Shown in pieces: positions 11,490 through 21,245 of a DNA stretch of 64,000 nt. Below the pieces are notes generated by a model. It ran no database searches, had not been told where the DNA came from, and was given only the letters and a program-made list of their open reading frames with translations. The stretch is from contig CM030935.1 in the NCBI GenBank assembly GCA_018136815.1, positions 2,516,192 to 2,580,191 on the forward strand, written 5' to 3'. The DNA is from Isochrysis galbana. Lineage: Eukaryota > Haptophyta > Isochrysidales > Isochrysidaceae. A program made the position numbers and the translations under genes. The number at the start of each line of letters is the position of its first letter. Within the stretch, counting starts at the first letter, position 1.

Positions 11490-11605
11490 AAGCCCTTCAT
11501 CCCTACCTACCCCTATCTCCTATCTATCCCCCTTAGTAGTGCACGGGGGGAGTCGCCTGATGGCGGGGGGGAAGGGCCGGGAGAGTGGGGGTGTAGAACG
11601 TTGTG
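11490..11605 (+). repeat. Dispersed repeat family D, copy 1
   Basis: Contains TAGTAGTGCACGGGGGGAG, CGCCTGATGGCGGGGGG and a GTGGGGGTGTAGAA end. It matches 23620-23730 in reverse orientation. Just upstream, 11365-11440 has two copies of the family I motif ending TTTGACCGCCCTAC. Neither codes. Confidence 0.5.
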
Positions 11606-11891
11606 GGTCCAGAGCCGCGTGTGCGGTAAGATTTAAAAATATATAAGTCACATGTGACAAGTGGTAAAATAATAGGAGTGGGGTCCTACGAATTGGAATC
11701 GGTCTTACTCTTAGAAGAGGGGAGAGGGGGCCGGAGGGGGTGGGCGGGGGGCGCGGGGGGTCCCGCGCTGTCCGGTCGTCGGAAGGGGACGTGGCGTGCG
11801 CTCTCCCTCCCCTTCCTCCCTCCCTTCCTCCCCTCCTCCCGCCCTCTCTCTCTCTCGGCAGTCGCTCGCTCGCACGCACGCACAGCCGCCG

Positions 11892-13667
11892 ATGCCGATT
11901 ACCGCAATTACGGCTGACGACACCGGCCTGATCAAGGAGCTCGCGCTCGCGCCCAGCTCTACAGTCGTCTGCCGTTGGGGAGAGCAGGCGTGCGGCCGTG
12001 GCGTCTCACGTGCCGCTTGGGGCCCTGATGGAGAGGGGTACGTAGGCGGCGGTCACGACGACGGCGGTGTGCGTTTCTGGCGGCGGGACCAGCACCACGT
12101 CGATGGTCAGCCCAACGCGCCGACGCCCCTCGTATTCGCCGCAGGCGAGGGCAGCGGCGGCGCCCCGTACGGAAGAGGAGACCAAAGCGTAGTGGGCTTG
12201 CACACACGTGGCTCGAGCTCGCCTCGCGTGGTAGCCACCGATCGGAGCGGCCGCGTACGCGTGTGGCCATGGCCAGAAGACGTGACGGCACTTTGCAATG
12301 ACACGCTCTCAGAGTTCAAGACGGTCAAGAACGTGTCTGTTGCTCGTGCTGCGCACGATGGTGCTGCCATTGCTGTTGGTGGCAAGGGATTCGATGCATC
12401 ATTGTGGTCTGTAGAGTCCGGGCAAGCAATCTGGCGTGCGCGCAACCTACCAAATGACGAACTAGATCTCCAGGTTCCAATATGGGTAACTGACTTGCGC
12501 ACCATGGAAGAGTCACCCAAGATGCTTGTCACTGGCCATGGGTTTGTGCAGCAAAGATTGCGTGGTGAAGTGCGTCTGTATGATGTTGGTGCAAAACGCC
12601 GGCACGTCTGCCGAGCCATAGCGCCACTTGGTGAGGAGGCGATCTCCGCTGTTGCAGCCTCGGTCGATGGGCTGCACGTGTTCGCGGGGAGCGTATCGGG
12701 CTCCTTGGCTCGACTGGATGTGCGCATGGGCTTAAAGCCTATTGAGCGGTACCATAGCATTGCGGGCTCCATCCGTGAGATTGCTGTACATACGAGTTTG
12801 CCCATTGTGGCATGTGCTTGTCTTGACCGCAAGATGCGGATATTCAATTGGGGATTCGGCCGGAGTCGGCTGTCAGCGCAGAAGAAGACCGATCCCATCG
12901 CCACTGTCTACTTGAAGCAGCGGCTGACTGCAATCTTGCTTTCAACAAACGCCGGTAGCATCGCAGAGCGCCGGGCCCTCAGACTAAGGCGCAGAACAGC
13001 TGGCGAAGATGAGGAAGATGAAGGGGACGGTGATGAGGACGTGGAAGCCATCCTCGCCGAGCTCCCCCAGACTGGGAATTCGAGACGAGCGCGAGGTGAA
13101 CCCAAAGACGAGCTACCTATGAAGGAGGAGTCGGACGGGTCCGATGGATCAAGAGATTTGGAAGGTAGTGGAGAGAAGATACATGAAGGCTCAGAGGAGG
13201 GGCAGGACGAAGACTCTGGCGAGAGTTGGGACGATTCCTCAGGGGATGAGAACGATGAGGACAATTCCGGCGAGGACGAGGACGAGGAATCTGAGGAAGA
13301 TGGCACCAACGAGTCCGAGTCGGACGAGCAAAATGGTGCGTCGGACGAGTTGAGTGGAGATGAGATGGACAACGAGGAGAGCGATGATACGAGCGCTTCT
13401 GAGAAGCCAGAATCGCCCGTAAGGCTTGCGCGGAACAAGCAAGGATCTAAGACATCCAACCCCCAGCGGCGCAAAGACGATGCGGCGATATCAGCAAAGG
13501 AGGGGCGAAATGAGGGTGAGGGTCCCAAACCCTCAAAAAGTGCACGGAATTCAATGACAGCAGTCAAAGCAAGCCCACAGAAATTAAAGCGAAAAACGGA
13601 CTTCCCTGAGGCAGTCATCAGTTCTTCTAAAGCGCTTGTGGTGGGTAAGAAAAAGTCTCGAAAATGA
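11892..13667 (+). CDS. WDR74/Nsa1-like ribosome biogenesis WD-repeat protein
   Basis: Single exon, 591 aa from the Met codon at 11892 (an in-frame Met at 11796 would add a low-complexity leader). WDR74/Nsa1 is a seven-bladed WD protein of pre-60S particles in the nucleolus that works with the AAA-ATPase NVL/Rix7. Family features are clear. Residues about 170-190 read like its ARNLPNDELDLQVPIWVTD block (NLPNDxLDLxVPxWVxD). About 225-290 hold the EVRLYD and VFAGSVSGSLARLDVR blades. Near 295-345 are AGSIREIAVH, LDRKMRIF and IATVYLKQRLTAILLS. The last 240 residues are a long acidic Glu/Asp/Ser-rich tail ending in basic KKKSRK, the kind of tail seen in nucleolar proteins. No introns. Confidence 0.85.
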   Translation: MPITAITADDTGLIKELALAPSSTVVCRWGEQACGRGVSRAAWGPDGEGYVGGGHDDGGVRFWRRDQHHVDGQPNAPTPLVFAAGEGSGGAPYGRGDQSVVGLHTRGSSSPRVVATDRSGRVRVWPWPEDVTALCNDTLSEFKTVKNVSVARAAHDGAAIAVGGKGFDASLWSVESGQAIWRARNLPNDELDLQVPIWVTDLRTMEESPKMLVTGHGFVQQRLRGEVRLYDVGAKRRHVCRAIAPLGEEAISAVAASVDGLHVFAGSVSGSLARLDVRMGLKPIERYHSIAGSIREIAVHTSLPIVACACLDRKMRIFNWGFGRSRLSAQKKTDPIATVYLKQRLTAILLSTNAGSIAERRALRLRRRTAGEDEEDEGDGDEDVEAILAELPQTGNSRRARGEPKDELPMKEESDGSDGSRDLEGSGEKIHEGSEEGQDEDSGESWDDSSGDENDEDNSGEDEDEESEEDGTNESESDEQNGASDELSGDEMDNEESDDTSASEKPESPVRLARNKQGSKTSNPQRRKDDAAISAKEGRNEGEGPKPSKSARNSMTAVKASPQKLKRKTDFPEAVISSSKALVVGKKKSRK

Positions 13668-13878
13668 CCTTTTTCAGCTAGTGTGGCCTATGCTGTGCCC
13701 TTTCTTTGGCAATTCTTGGGTGTCATTTCGTTACATGCCATCTTCGCTGGCTGGTGAGAGCTGATCGATTGTTTGATGGCAGGTAGCATGCATAGATAGT
13801 ATGTCATTCATGGGCCATAAGGAAAGCAACCTATTGTGACAAGAGTGGTCAAAAAAATATTCTTGAAGATGCCTACTG

Positions 13879-14337
13879 CTATTGCCACCCACTGCCCTTT
13901 GCCCTCGCGGGTCCCCTCCGACAACGCCCTTGCCCGAGGGATGGGTCGGGGTGGGGTGAGGTTAAAGCGACGCGAGCCGAAGGGGAAGTGGGCGGCAGGG
14001 GGTAACGTCGTTCGACCCAGAGGCGGACGAGATATTCGTAGAAACGGGTGGGTAGAGGCTCGCCGAGGACGTTGGTGAGGGCGCGGGGGTCGGGCGGAGC
14101 GGTGGCTTGCACGACGCAAGTGGAAGGCGGGCGTGCGCCGACGCAAAATTTATCGCCGCAGGTAGGGCAGCGGAGGGGACAGGTGCGAGAATTGCAGGAC
14201 GGCTTGCCGCAGACGAAACAGGCTGGCGAGCGGCTCCCGCGCCGCAGGGAAGAAGAGAGGAGGAAGAGGGAAGAGAGAGAAGATGGGGGAGCGGCAGCTC
14301 TGACCTCCGGCGATAACATCCCTCCTTGCCTTGATGA
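13879..14337 (-). other. Cysteine-rich reading frame, possibly an old gag-like fragment
   Basis: On the minus strand an open frame around 14110-14240 encodes two closely spaced cysteine clusters, CFVCGKPSCNSRTC and CPTCGDKFC, followed by VLGEPLPTRFYEYLVRLWVE. The spacing recalls zinc-knuckle or small zinc-ribbon proteins, including nucleocapsid-like regions. There is no wider homology I can name. The unit is followed (14385 on) by the CATCTGAAGATT motif of family A. It may be a small gene or a fragment of a mobile element. Confidence 0.25.
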
Positions 14338-14536
14338 GGTAAAAGAAGACAAAGGGCGCCATGGCGCCATGGCCGCCCAAGGCAAAACATCTGAAGATTA
14401 GGGGCGCCAGGGCCAGGCGGCGGGAGTGATCAGCGCTTCTGGGCCCCTAGCTTCACGAGTGCCCCCCCCCCCCCCCCTGCGTTGTCTTACCCGAAAGGGG
14501 TTTTCCACCAGCGTGGACTCGAGGAGAGAACGCGCT

Positions 14537-14730
14537 AGGGTGCGCAGGGTCGGTGCCGGTGCGTGCACTGGCACTGGAGCTGGAGGGGGGACAAATATCG
14601 AGGGGAGGGGGCGGTGCCCCCTCCTCCCGGTATCACTCGGACACCCGACTCGTCAGGCATGGCGGGATTCCGGGACTGAACAGTTGTGTCCAATTAGCTA
14701 GTAGGGTTGGCTAGGATATAACATTAATTA
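14537..14730 (+). repeat. Dispersed repeat family F, copy 2
   Basis: Direct copy of 10561-10740; see the shared motifs there. Here the upstream flank is different, so the left limit of the family lies near GCGCAGGGTCGGTG. Confidence 0.7.
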
Positions 14731-14938
14731 TTTTATTTATTGACATGTTATCAAAATAAACACCACCTATCCTATTGCCCCGTTGCAACTGTCATGCGTT
14801 GGGGCATGCGCGCATACCAGATAGCAGACAATTGACAGTATGCGGGTGAGTACCCGCTGCCTGCTGATGGCATGGGCGATGACCGCGAATGAATGCCTCT
14901 TGCGCACCGCTCTCACTGCATGGAGGAAGACATTAAAA

Positions 14939-15445
14939 TCAATCAGCCCATGGGAGGAGATCAAGAGCGAGAGCAGTGCACTCGGCGTCTACACGATCGC
15001 GCTGCCCAGCATCCACGAGCTCGAGCACAGCAACACGATGCTCGGGCTGTTCCATCAGATGCAGGAGGGCTCCAAGTGATCCGTCGGTTCTGAAGGTGTT
15101 GGAGATGTTCTTTGCTGTCGCCTTCCCCAAGTGCTCAACCATTTTGTGTGCCCCTGTCGCCAGCCGATCTTCCCGAACATTACCCGTCATCGAGGGCGGA
15201 GGTAGCCGCCGCTGGGCCATTCCAACACCCTTGTGCTTCTTCCTTCCCTTCCCCGCGCTTGTAGTCACCCTCGCTGCAGCTGACTGTGCCTGCTCGTCCT
15301 CAAGTGCGAGACGCGATGCGAGCTCAGCCGCGAGCTTTGCGTCATCCTCCTGCTGCAGCGATCTTGCAAGCCGCTCGTCGAGCTGAGCCTGCTCGTCAAG
15401 ATCCGCACCACAGTGCCCAGAGCTCGAGCTCGGACCCGCAGGCAT
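14939..15445 (-). CDS. Small protein with ubiquitin-interacting-motif-like helices
   Basis: Single exon, 168 aa, starting MPAGPSSSSG. Residues about 15-50 form two acidic helices, DERLARSLQQEDD and LAAELASRLALEDEQ, that resemble ubiquitin-interacting motifs (acidic residues, Ala, then Ser or a small residue, then Glu). A basic Lys-rich linker follows (GKGRKKHKG). The C-terminal 80 residues (REDRLATGAHKMVEHL...) are predicted helical and unrecognised. The frame could extend upstream, but that part is low-complexity and overlaps a poly-C tract, so this Met is preferred. A TTAA-type MITE lies about 100 bp upstream of the start. A role in ubiquitin signalling is only a guess. Confidence 0.5.
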   Translation of the reverse strand: MPAGPSSSSGHCGADLDEQAQLDERLARSLQQEDDAKLAAELASRLALEDEQAQSAAARVTTSAGKGRKKHKGVGMAQRRLPPPSMTGNVREDRLATGAHKMVEHLGKATAKNISNTFRTDGSLGALLHLMEQPEHRVAVLELVDAGQRDRVDAECTALALDLLPWAD

Positions 15446-15548
15446 AAGGAAGGAGCGAGGCAGCGAGCGAGACCGCACCACGCCACAACAGAGGACGAGA
15501 TGGTTTCGCGCCGCGATGCCGACGCCTCCACCCCTCCACAAAACTTTA

Positions 15549-16033
15549 CTCTTTACTGCCGGGAGCGCAGCATGCAAATGGATGCTTCGAAGTTTCGTTT
15601 TTTGAGGTGAGAGAAGAGAGGAAGACATGTTCAACGATATAAGCGACGCTTTCCGCAAAGAAAGAGATGACCAAATTTTTCCCGACAACCCCCCCCCCCC
15701 CCCCCCCCTTCTCCCTCCCAGGAGTCCCACTTCGTTGCGTCGCGCCGCCCTCCCCTCGCCCCTCCGCCGCCTCATACCTCTTTCTAACGTGCACGAGTGG
15801 ATTATTTGGTAAACTGAAGCATCCAAATGGCTGCTTCGCCCCTGGGCCTATTTTCTCCATAATTCCATACTACAATCTCGACCTATTGTGTTGTGAACGT
15901 GTGGGAATGTGGGGAGGGATGTGAATGTGAGGCTCCCCCAGCACCTCATGGGCACCCGTCAAGACGTTGGCGAGCAGGGACGAAATATGTCGTTTGATTG
16001 AAGCATCCATTTGCATGCTCCGGCAGCAAACAG
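15549..16033. mobile_element. TTAA-target MITE (piggyBac-like ends)
   Basis: A 485-bp unit with inverted ends. The left reads CTCTTTACTGCCGGGAGCG then GCATGCAAATGGATGCTTC; the right end read in reverse is CTGTTTGCTGCCGGAGCATG and the same stem. Flanking bases are TTTA and TTAC, degenerate forms of the TTAA seen at the related element ends near 21245 and 22652. TTAA targets are typical of piggyBac. An extra inverted GAAGCATCCAAATGGCTGCTTC stem lies inside at about 15819-15841. No transposase. Confidence 0.6.
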
Positions 16034-16678
16034 TTACGTACTCCTACTCTGTACTCCTACTCTAGGAGAACATTTCTCTAAAAGCACATATTGCTACTAT
16101 TGGCTTTTCTCCTAGCACTGTCGTCCTATCTAACTCCTCGCCCTCGCTCACGTTCCTGTTCGCATCCTGCATCTTGCATGCCAAGTGGCAAGTGGCAACG
16201 CTGAGGGCGGGTGGTTCTCGCCTTCGATGAGGGGAGTCGAGAATCGAGGTGGGGGGGCGCGTGGACCCCCACCATCGATAGCGACCAACGACCAACGCAA
16301 AAAGCAAAAAAGATTAGTGATTAGTGAGCAAGCAAGAGGCAAGAGGCAAGAGGCAAGAGGATGACAGATGGATGGGGCCCCCAAAGGGGAGCTAGAGCTA
16401 GAGTTAGAGTTAGTACGTGTTAGTGTTAGTGTTAGTGCCCCGTGGCCCGTGGCCCGTGGGGAGGGCACGAAGCACGAAGCGCTTCTCCATGTTGTCCCCA
16501 TTATTTCACATTCACATTTCACATTTCACGCACGCAGGTTGCAGGTTTGTTTTGAAAACGGTTTTGTGAAATTGAATTAACTCTCGGAGCGAAGCTCGAA
16601 GCTCGGTTCCACTTTGGAACTTATTTGGGAAAGAGTCGCGAAGGCGCACCGGCGGCTAGCGCTAGCGCGGCGCACGAT

Positions 16679-16845
16679 ACATCCGGGGAGACCGGGACGG
16701 GGGACGGGCTCATCGGGAGAACGGGGGAAGCCAAGGTCGGGCATGTATGTGGAATGCTCGACACACACGGGGAGACCGGGACGGGGGACGGGCTCATCGG
16801 GAGAACGGGGGAAGCCAAGGTCGGGCATGTGGAATGCTCGACAGG
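16679..16845 (+). repeat. Tandem duplication, about 84 bp x 2
   Basis: Two nearly identical copies of a unit starting GGGGAGACCGGGACGGGGGA and ending GGAATGCTCGAC, differing mainly by a 4-base TATG insertion in the first. No gene is apparent in 16035-17380. About 16390-16435 also holds short GTTAGT/AGCTAG repeats. Confidence 0.8.
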
Positions 16846-17382
16846 AGAGGGCTCGGAACGCGGAACGGCAACATCTGTTGGTAGTCGTGGAGGTCTGGTC
16901 GAAGCAGCGCGCACGACCTCCCCGAGCCGCCCCAGCCCAACGATTTTACCTTGTGAGGAATTCGGGGGAGGGGAAAGTGGCTGATGGAAGGCAAGGGTGG
17001 ATAGTATGGAGCAACGCCAGCACTTTGCCTCGCGCCGTGCTAGTAGTGGTAAATTTGCAATAATTTTTTGTATCTCTAAAGTAAGTAAGAGGCGGATACG
17101 GATACAAGCACCTTTGAATAAGGTGCATCGTGGTAGTTGAGTGGCCTAAGTTCCTTATATGAGGTTAATTGGAGGTCTCATTCACTTCATCGTACCCTAT
17201 CTTCGAAACATCTGAGACATGCAGCACCTCAAAAGGTGCCTCGCCTTTTAAGAGATAAGAGATAAGGTATCGCAATTATGGACGCTGGTTGGGGTTGGGA
17301 GCCAAGAGCCAATGAGCAAGGCAAGCAAGATTCAATCAGCACGAAGTCGTGCACCGTGTAAACCTTATTTCTGGAATGCTCC

Positions 17383-18060
17383 TTGTCCCCTCCGTTTTAT
17401 GTTTGCCTTATAGCCGAAAGAAACCAGAAACGTATTCGTATGCACTCACATGGCTCTTTTACTTGTGCATTATCTTACCCTTGCCGCTTCTCTCCAAATA
17501 GCAACCAACCCGTGCGTCGTCACGACGATACTTCAAGCTGCCATCCAGAGTCGCCAAGGCCCACGCATACGCCACAACGACAGGAAGGGAATGCCTCTAC
17601 AAGCCCAGATGCTGATCGCCGATTCAGCGGGTTGGAGCAAGTGATACAACAAACAACAAGTAGGGGCGATCCGGAACCCGTTGAGCAACAAATGGCCAGA
17701 AGCTTCTCGGTCGCTACGCCCGGTGGGCGAGCCAAGGCACATTAGTGCAGCTAGTCACTGCCGCAACTTGTTTGGTCAACGGACTGCCGAGGGGCGGCCT
17801 TGCCCTTTGGGCGCTCACTGCGTGGTCATGTCTCTATACAGATATCCACGGTCTCATGGAGAAATTTGGCAATGCCAAGATGCGTTGCCCAGCGGGAAGC
17901 GTGTGCTGCATCAAAACGAGGAGCTAAATCCGCAATGATGGTCAGAGTGGTGACCGTTCGGCTTTCGGCAGATATTCGGACACAGGGATGGGTTCCCTCA
18001 GCGGTCTTGCCCCTTGCCTCTTTGAGCTACCCGCATACCAACTCCTCGACCCTTGAAACC
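17383..18060 (+). other. Unresolved region, possible short exons
   Basis: Several short plus-strand frames occur here, one opening with a hydrophobic MALLLVHYLTLAASLQ stretch and one Cys-rich near 17745-17927. None has a recognisable domain, and I could not chain them with convincing splice sites. It may be a small secreted-type gene or only the 3' flank of the eIF2-beta gene on the opposite strand. Confidence 0.15.
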
Positions 18061-18075
18061 GCGTCCTATGGAATC

Positions 18076-19360
18076 TTACGCAGCTCGCTTGGCGCGGCGT
18101 GCTCCCCTACTGATGGCGACGAAACCAGTCTTGATGGGAGTCACAGAGCGGCGCGCGCCGCAGTTATTGCACTGCATGAAGTAGAGACGGTTGCTCTTCT
18201 GCAGGCTTGTGTTGGGTGACTTGCATGAGGAGCATGACACATACTCGACCACATATCGGCGAATGAGTTGCTCGATCGCTTTTGGAGGGAAGCGACCTTT
18301 GATGACCATACGGCTCGACGCGTCAATTGAACCCGTAGTGCCCATCTCGGCCAGCATGAACGCAAACACGTGGTCCTGAGAGGGGCGGAGGATCATCCAC
18401 GGTGGCTCGCATTCTGCGGTGGTCAACAAATGACCAAGACATAGTATGAGCGCTGGCCGAAAAGCAACATTGGTGATGGTGGTCGGGGGGGGCTCTGAGG
18501 AGCGCATACCTGCGACCGATTCAACGTCTTACAGATATCTCCGAAGTTGATGATTACAACGCGTTTCGAGCCTTCGCGCACAACTTGCGGCGGCTTCATC
18601 AAGAAGCGCTTGCGGTCTCCCGCAAGCTCCGGGTTATTCGCCAAAAGCAAAGAGTACATGCGGTCAAGGAGCTCCTCGTATCGGTACTCTCGGCCGGCAG
18701 GAATGGAGACGAAACCATCACCATCGACATCACCGCCTGCATCACCAGGTTCATCACCTGAGTCGCTATCTTCTTCCCCAGCATCTTCTTCCTCCTCGGG
18801 CTCCTTTGGCTTCGTCTTCTGCGATGGGAGGATCCGGACTGCAACATGAGATTACGGCGGCGTAGCAGATGAGAGCCCGAGGATTAGGTGCATAGCCCAA
18901 AGCTCCAGCGAATGCACACCTTTTTCTTGCCAAAGTCAATATCGTCGTCATCGTCGTCCTCCGCAGCAGGGGTCTCCTCGGCGGCGGGGTCCTTGGGCTT
19001 CTTCTTCTGCACCAATCAGAAGGGGCAATATGAGGTGCAGTCACATCCCTTCAAACTACAACCCTTCTATGTGTACTGGCCATGGCCGCGCGTGCCTTCT
19101 TCTTCTTGGAGAAGTCTAGCTCTTGATCATCGTCGTCCTCGGCGGCAGCGGCGGGTGCAGGAGCAGCCTCCTCAGCCTCATCCTCGGCCTTGGGCTTCTT
19201 CTTCTGCGAGTCGTGTTCGAAAGGCAGCCAGGGAGTCAGCACGCAGGCTGCAAGTGGCGCAGAGGTGTGAGGTGGCGCGGAGAGCAGCGGTGACGAACCT
19301 TCTTCTTCTTGGAGAAGTCGAATTCTTCGTCACTCCTGTCAAGCGCGTCGAGTTCCGAGC
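18076..19360 (-). CDS. EIF2S2: Translation initiation factor eIF2 subunit beta
   Basis: eIF2-beta belongs to the eIF2 GTPase complex that delivers initiator Met-tRNA to the 40S ribosome. Exons (minus, 5' to 3'): ~19360-19299, 19203-19096, 19006-18920, 18818-18510 and 18375-18076, all phase 0. The last two carry the diagnostic core: YRYEELLDRMYSLLL, FLMKPPQVVREGSKR, INFGDICKTLNRS, then AFMLAEMGTTGSID and MVIKGRFPPKAIEQLIRRY. A C4 zinc ribbon follows: CSSCKSP, then CNNCGARRSV. The N-terminal exons encode Lys-rich boxes between acidic runs; in known eIF2-beta these bind eIF5 and eIF2B-epsilon. The intron after 19096 starts GC rather than GT (AAG then GCACGC). The first exon and start codon are not found: no Met codon lies in frame near 19360, so a further upstream exon is needed. 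Confidence 0.92.
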
Positions 19361-19419
19361 GTGTGAGTAAGGCGACGGAGCGGTCAGCGGTGCCGCGTCC
19401 ACTCAGCGGCTGCTATAGA

Positions 19420-20748
19420 ATACCAGGTGGGCAGCACAATTCACTCCTCCCCTCCCCTTCTCACGAAGCCTGCTCCGCACCGCCCTCCTTCTTACTCCTC
19501 TCCTTCCCTCGCCCTCCCTCTAGCTCTCTCTTCCCCCCCTTCGGGCCCCGGCCCCCTCTCACATGGCGCGCCGCTCCGTCGATCCCCCGCGCGCGCCTCA
19601 CGCCCGCGTGCCCCCCTTCCCCCGCCCTCCACCCCCGCGCGGGCGGCTCCTTCTACAATAGTAATAATCCTTCCTACCGTACTCTGATAGTAGTACTTCT
19701 AACATACCCTACTATAGATAGTTCTAGTACTAGTACTCCTACCAAAGCCTACTCTAGGGCCTAGGATTTACCTCCCCAGCCTTCAGCTTTTTTTTGGCTC
19801 CGCCTACTAGCCACTAAGGTACAGTACACTCATTGTGCGGTGTGTGGGTGTCGAGGGCATACAGTATACTATAGTATACAGTATAGGTGCACGGTGCACC
19901 ATTTGGCTTTGACGTAAGTTTTGTTTTGTAAGGGCCCAAATTTTGTTGTCAAAATTTGAGGGTTGGGCACCTAAATTTTGATCAAAATTTTGACGCTTTG
20001 AAATGTTTTGTCCTATTATAACCTATAACCCTATAATAACTATAACACATAACACTCTCTAGCCCGGTCACTCACTATGGGGGTGCGGAGGGCACCAGCT
20101 ACAATGGATGAATGAAGGGCAAAATAAGCTCCCTATAGGTTCCGGTAGGATGGATCAGCAAAAAAAAGTTGGGGGTTCTCCGGCGAAATTTTCGAAAAAT
20201 ACCGAATTTCAGGCCTTCGAAGACGGTGCGCGAAATACAGCCGGGCCCCCCTCCGGTATATTTTTAGTGAGGCTCTTCATGCGAGGCACAAACATGGAAT
20301 GACGAGGAAACCTTGGACACCAACTCGCTGGGTCTACAAGGCGTGGTTCTATGCACACTGGACCATAAGTCAAGCTCATAATTTTGCAGTTAAATGTGTA
20401 CGAACGTATATCACAAAACTCAAGACGTTAACGTTAACCACTAGTCACCAAGGGCTAGAGCGGCTAATTTGGCACCGCGACCGGGCGAACGGCATGGTCT
20501 TTTTTTTATCCATTTCAACAAGTGACAGCAAACGACGTCAAATCAAGATATGCTGCCCTAGTTGCCGAGCCAATTGCCCTTTCCAGCCTCGCACATCTTG
20601 TCGAATATCGGCATTGGCGCGAAAACCGCCCGAACGTTAACGTACCGAGATGCGCTCGAGTGCCCAACTTTCGAACGCTACCGGGCGCGCTGCCGGCGCT
20701 TTCTCGGTCTCCCACTGGCATAGGATGCCGCACCAGGCACCATATCCA
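19420..20748. other. Intergenic up to the assembly gap
   Basis: CT-rich sequence to about 19640, then mixed AT-richer sequence containing imperfect TACTATAGTATACAG-type palindromes near 19860-19890. A TTTGGCACCGCGACCGGG stretch at 20467-20484 resembles in style the tRNA-complementary primer site seen after some retroelement LTRs, but no LTR is visible. No gene is supported. Confidence 0.4.
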
Positions 20749-20848
20749 NNNNNNNNNNNNNNNNNNNNNNNNNNNNNNNNNNNNNNNNNNNNNNNNNNNN
20801 NNNNNNNNNNNNNNNNNNNNNNNNNNNNNNNNNNNNNNNNNNNNNNNN
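20749..20848. other. Assembly gap (100 N)
   Basis: Exactly 100 N, the usual placeholder for a gap of unknown size. The right side (20849-21030) starts in GA and CT/C-rich low-complexity sequence, a likely reason for the break. Confidence 0.98.
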
Positions 20849-21245
20849 GAGAGAGGAGAGAAAAGGCCTCCTTCCTCTCCCGCGAGTGTTCCTCCCTCCC
20901 TCTCCCTCTCCCTCTCGTCTCTTGTCTCCCGTCTCTGCTCTCTCTCTCTCTTCCTCCCTCCCTCTCTCTCTCTCTCTCCCCCCCCCCCCCCCCCCCCTCT
21001 CTCTCCCTCCCTCCCTCCCGCCCTCTCTTCCTTTGTCTTTTGAAAAGGCCTCCTTTCCTCTCCCGCGAGTTCTATTTACATCCTATGGTTTTCACGAGGA
21101 GGACTCCACGGCGGGCGCGCGCGCTTTCCTTCCGGACCTTCTGAGGACTTCCGGACCGCCCCCCCCCCCCGCACAAAATCCGCACCGCAGGCCCGGGCGG
21201 ACGCCAGCAATGGGCCGACGCCAACACGATGGCAACCCTCTTTAA

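Noticed and set aside
20467-20484. Retroelement primer-binding site TTTGGCACCGCGACCGGG
   Set aside because: No LTR or following polyprotein is visible before the gap, and no matching tRNA end can be confirmed.
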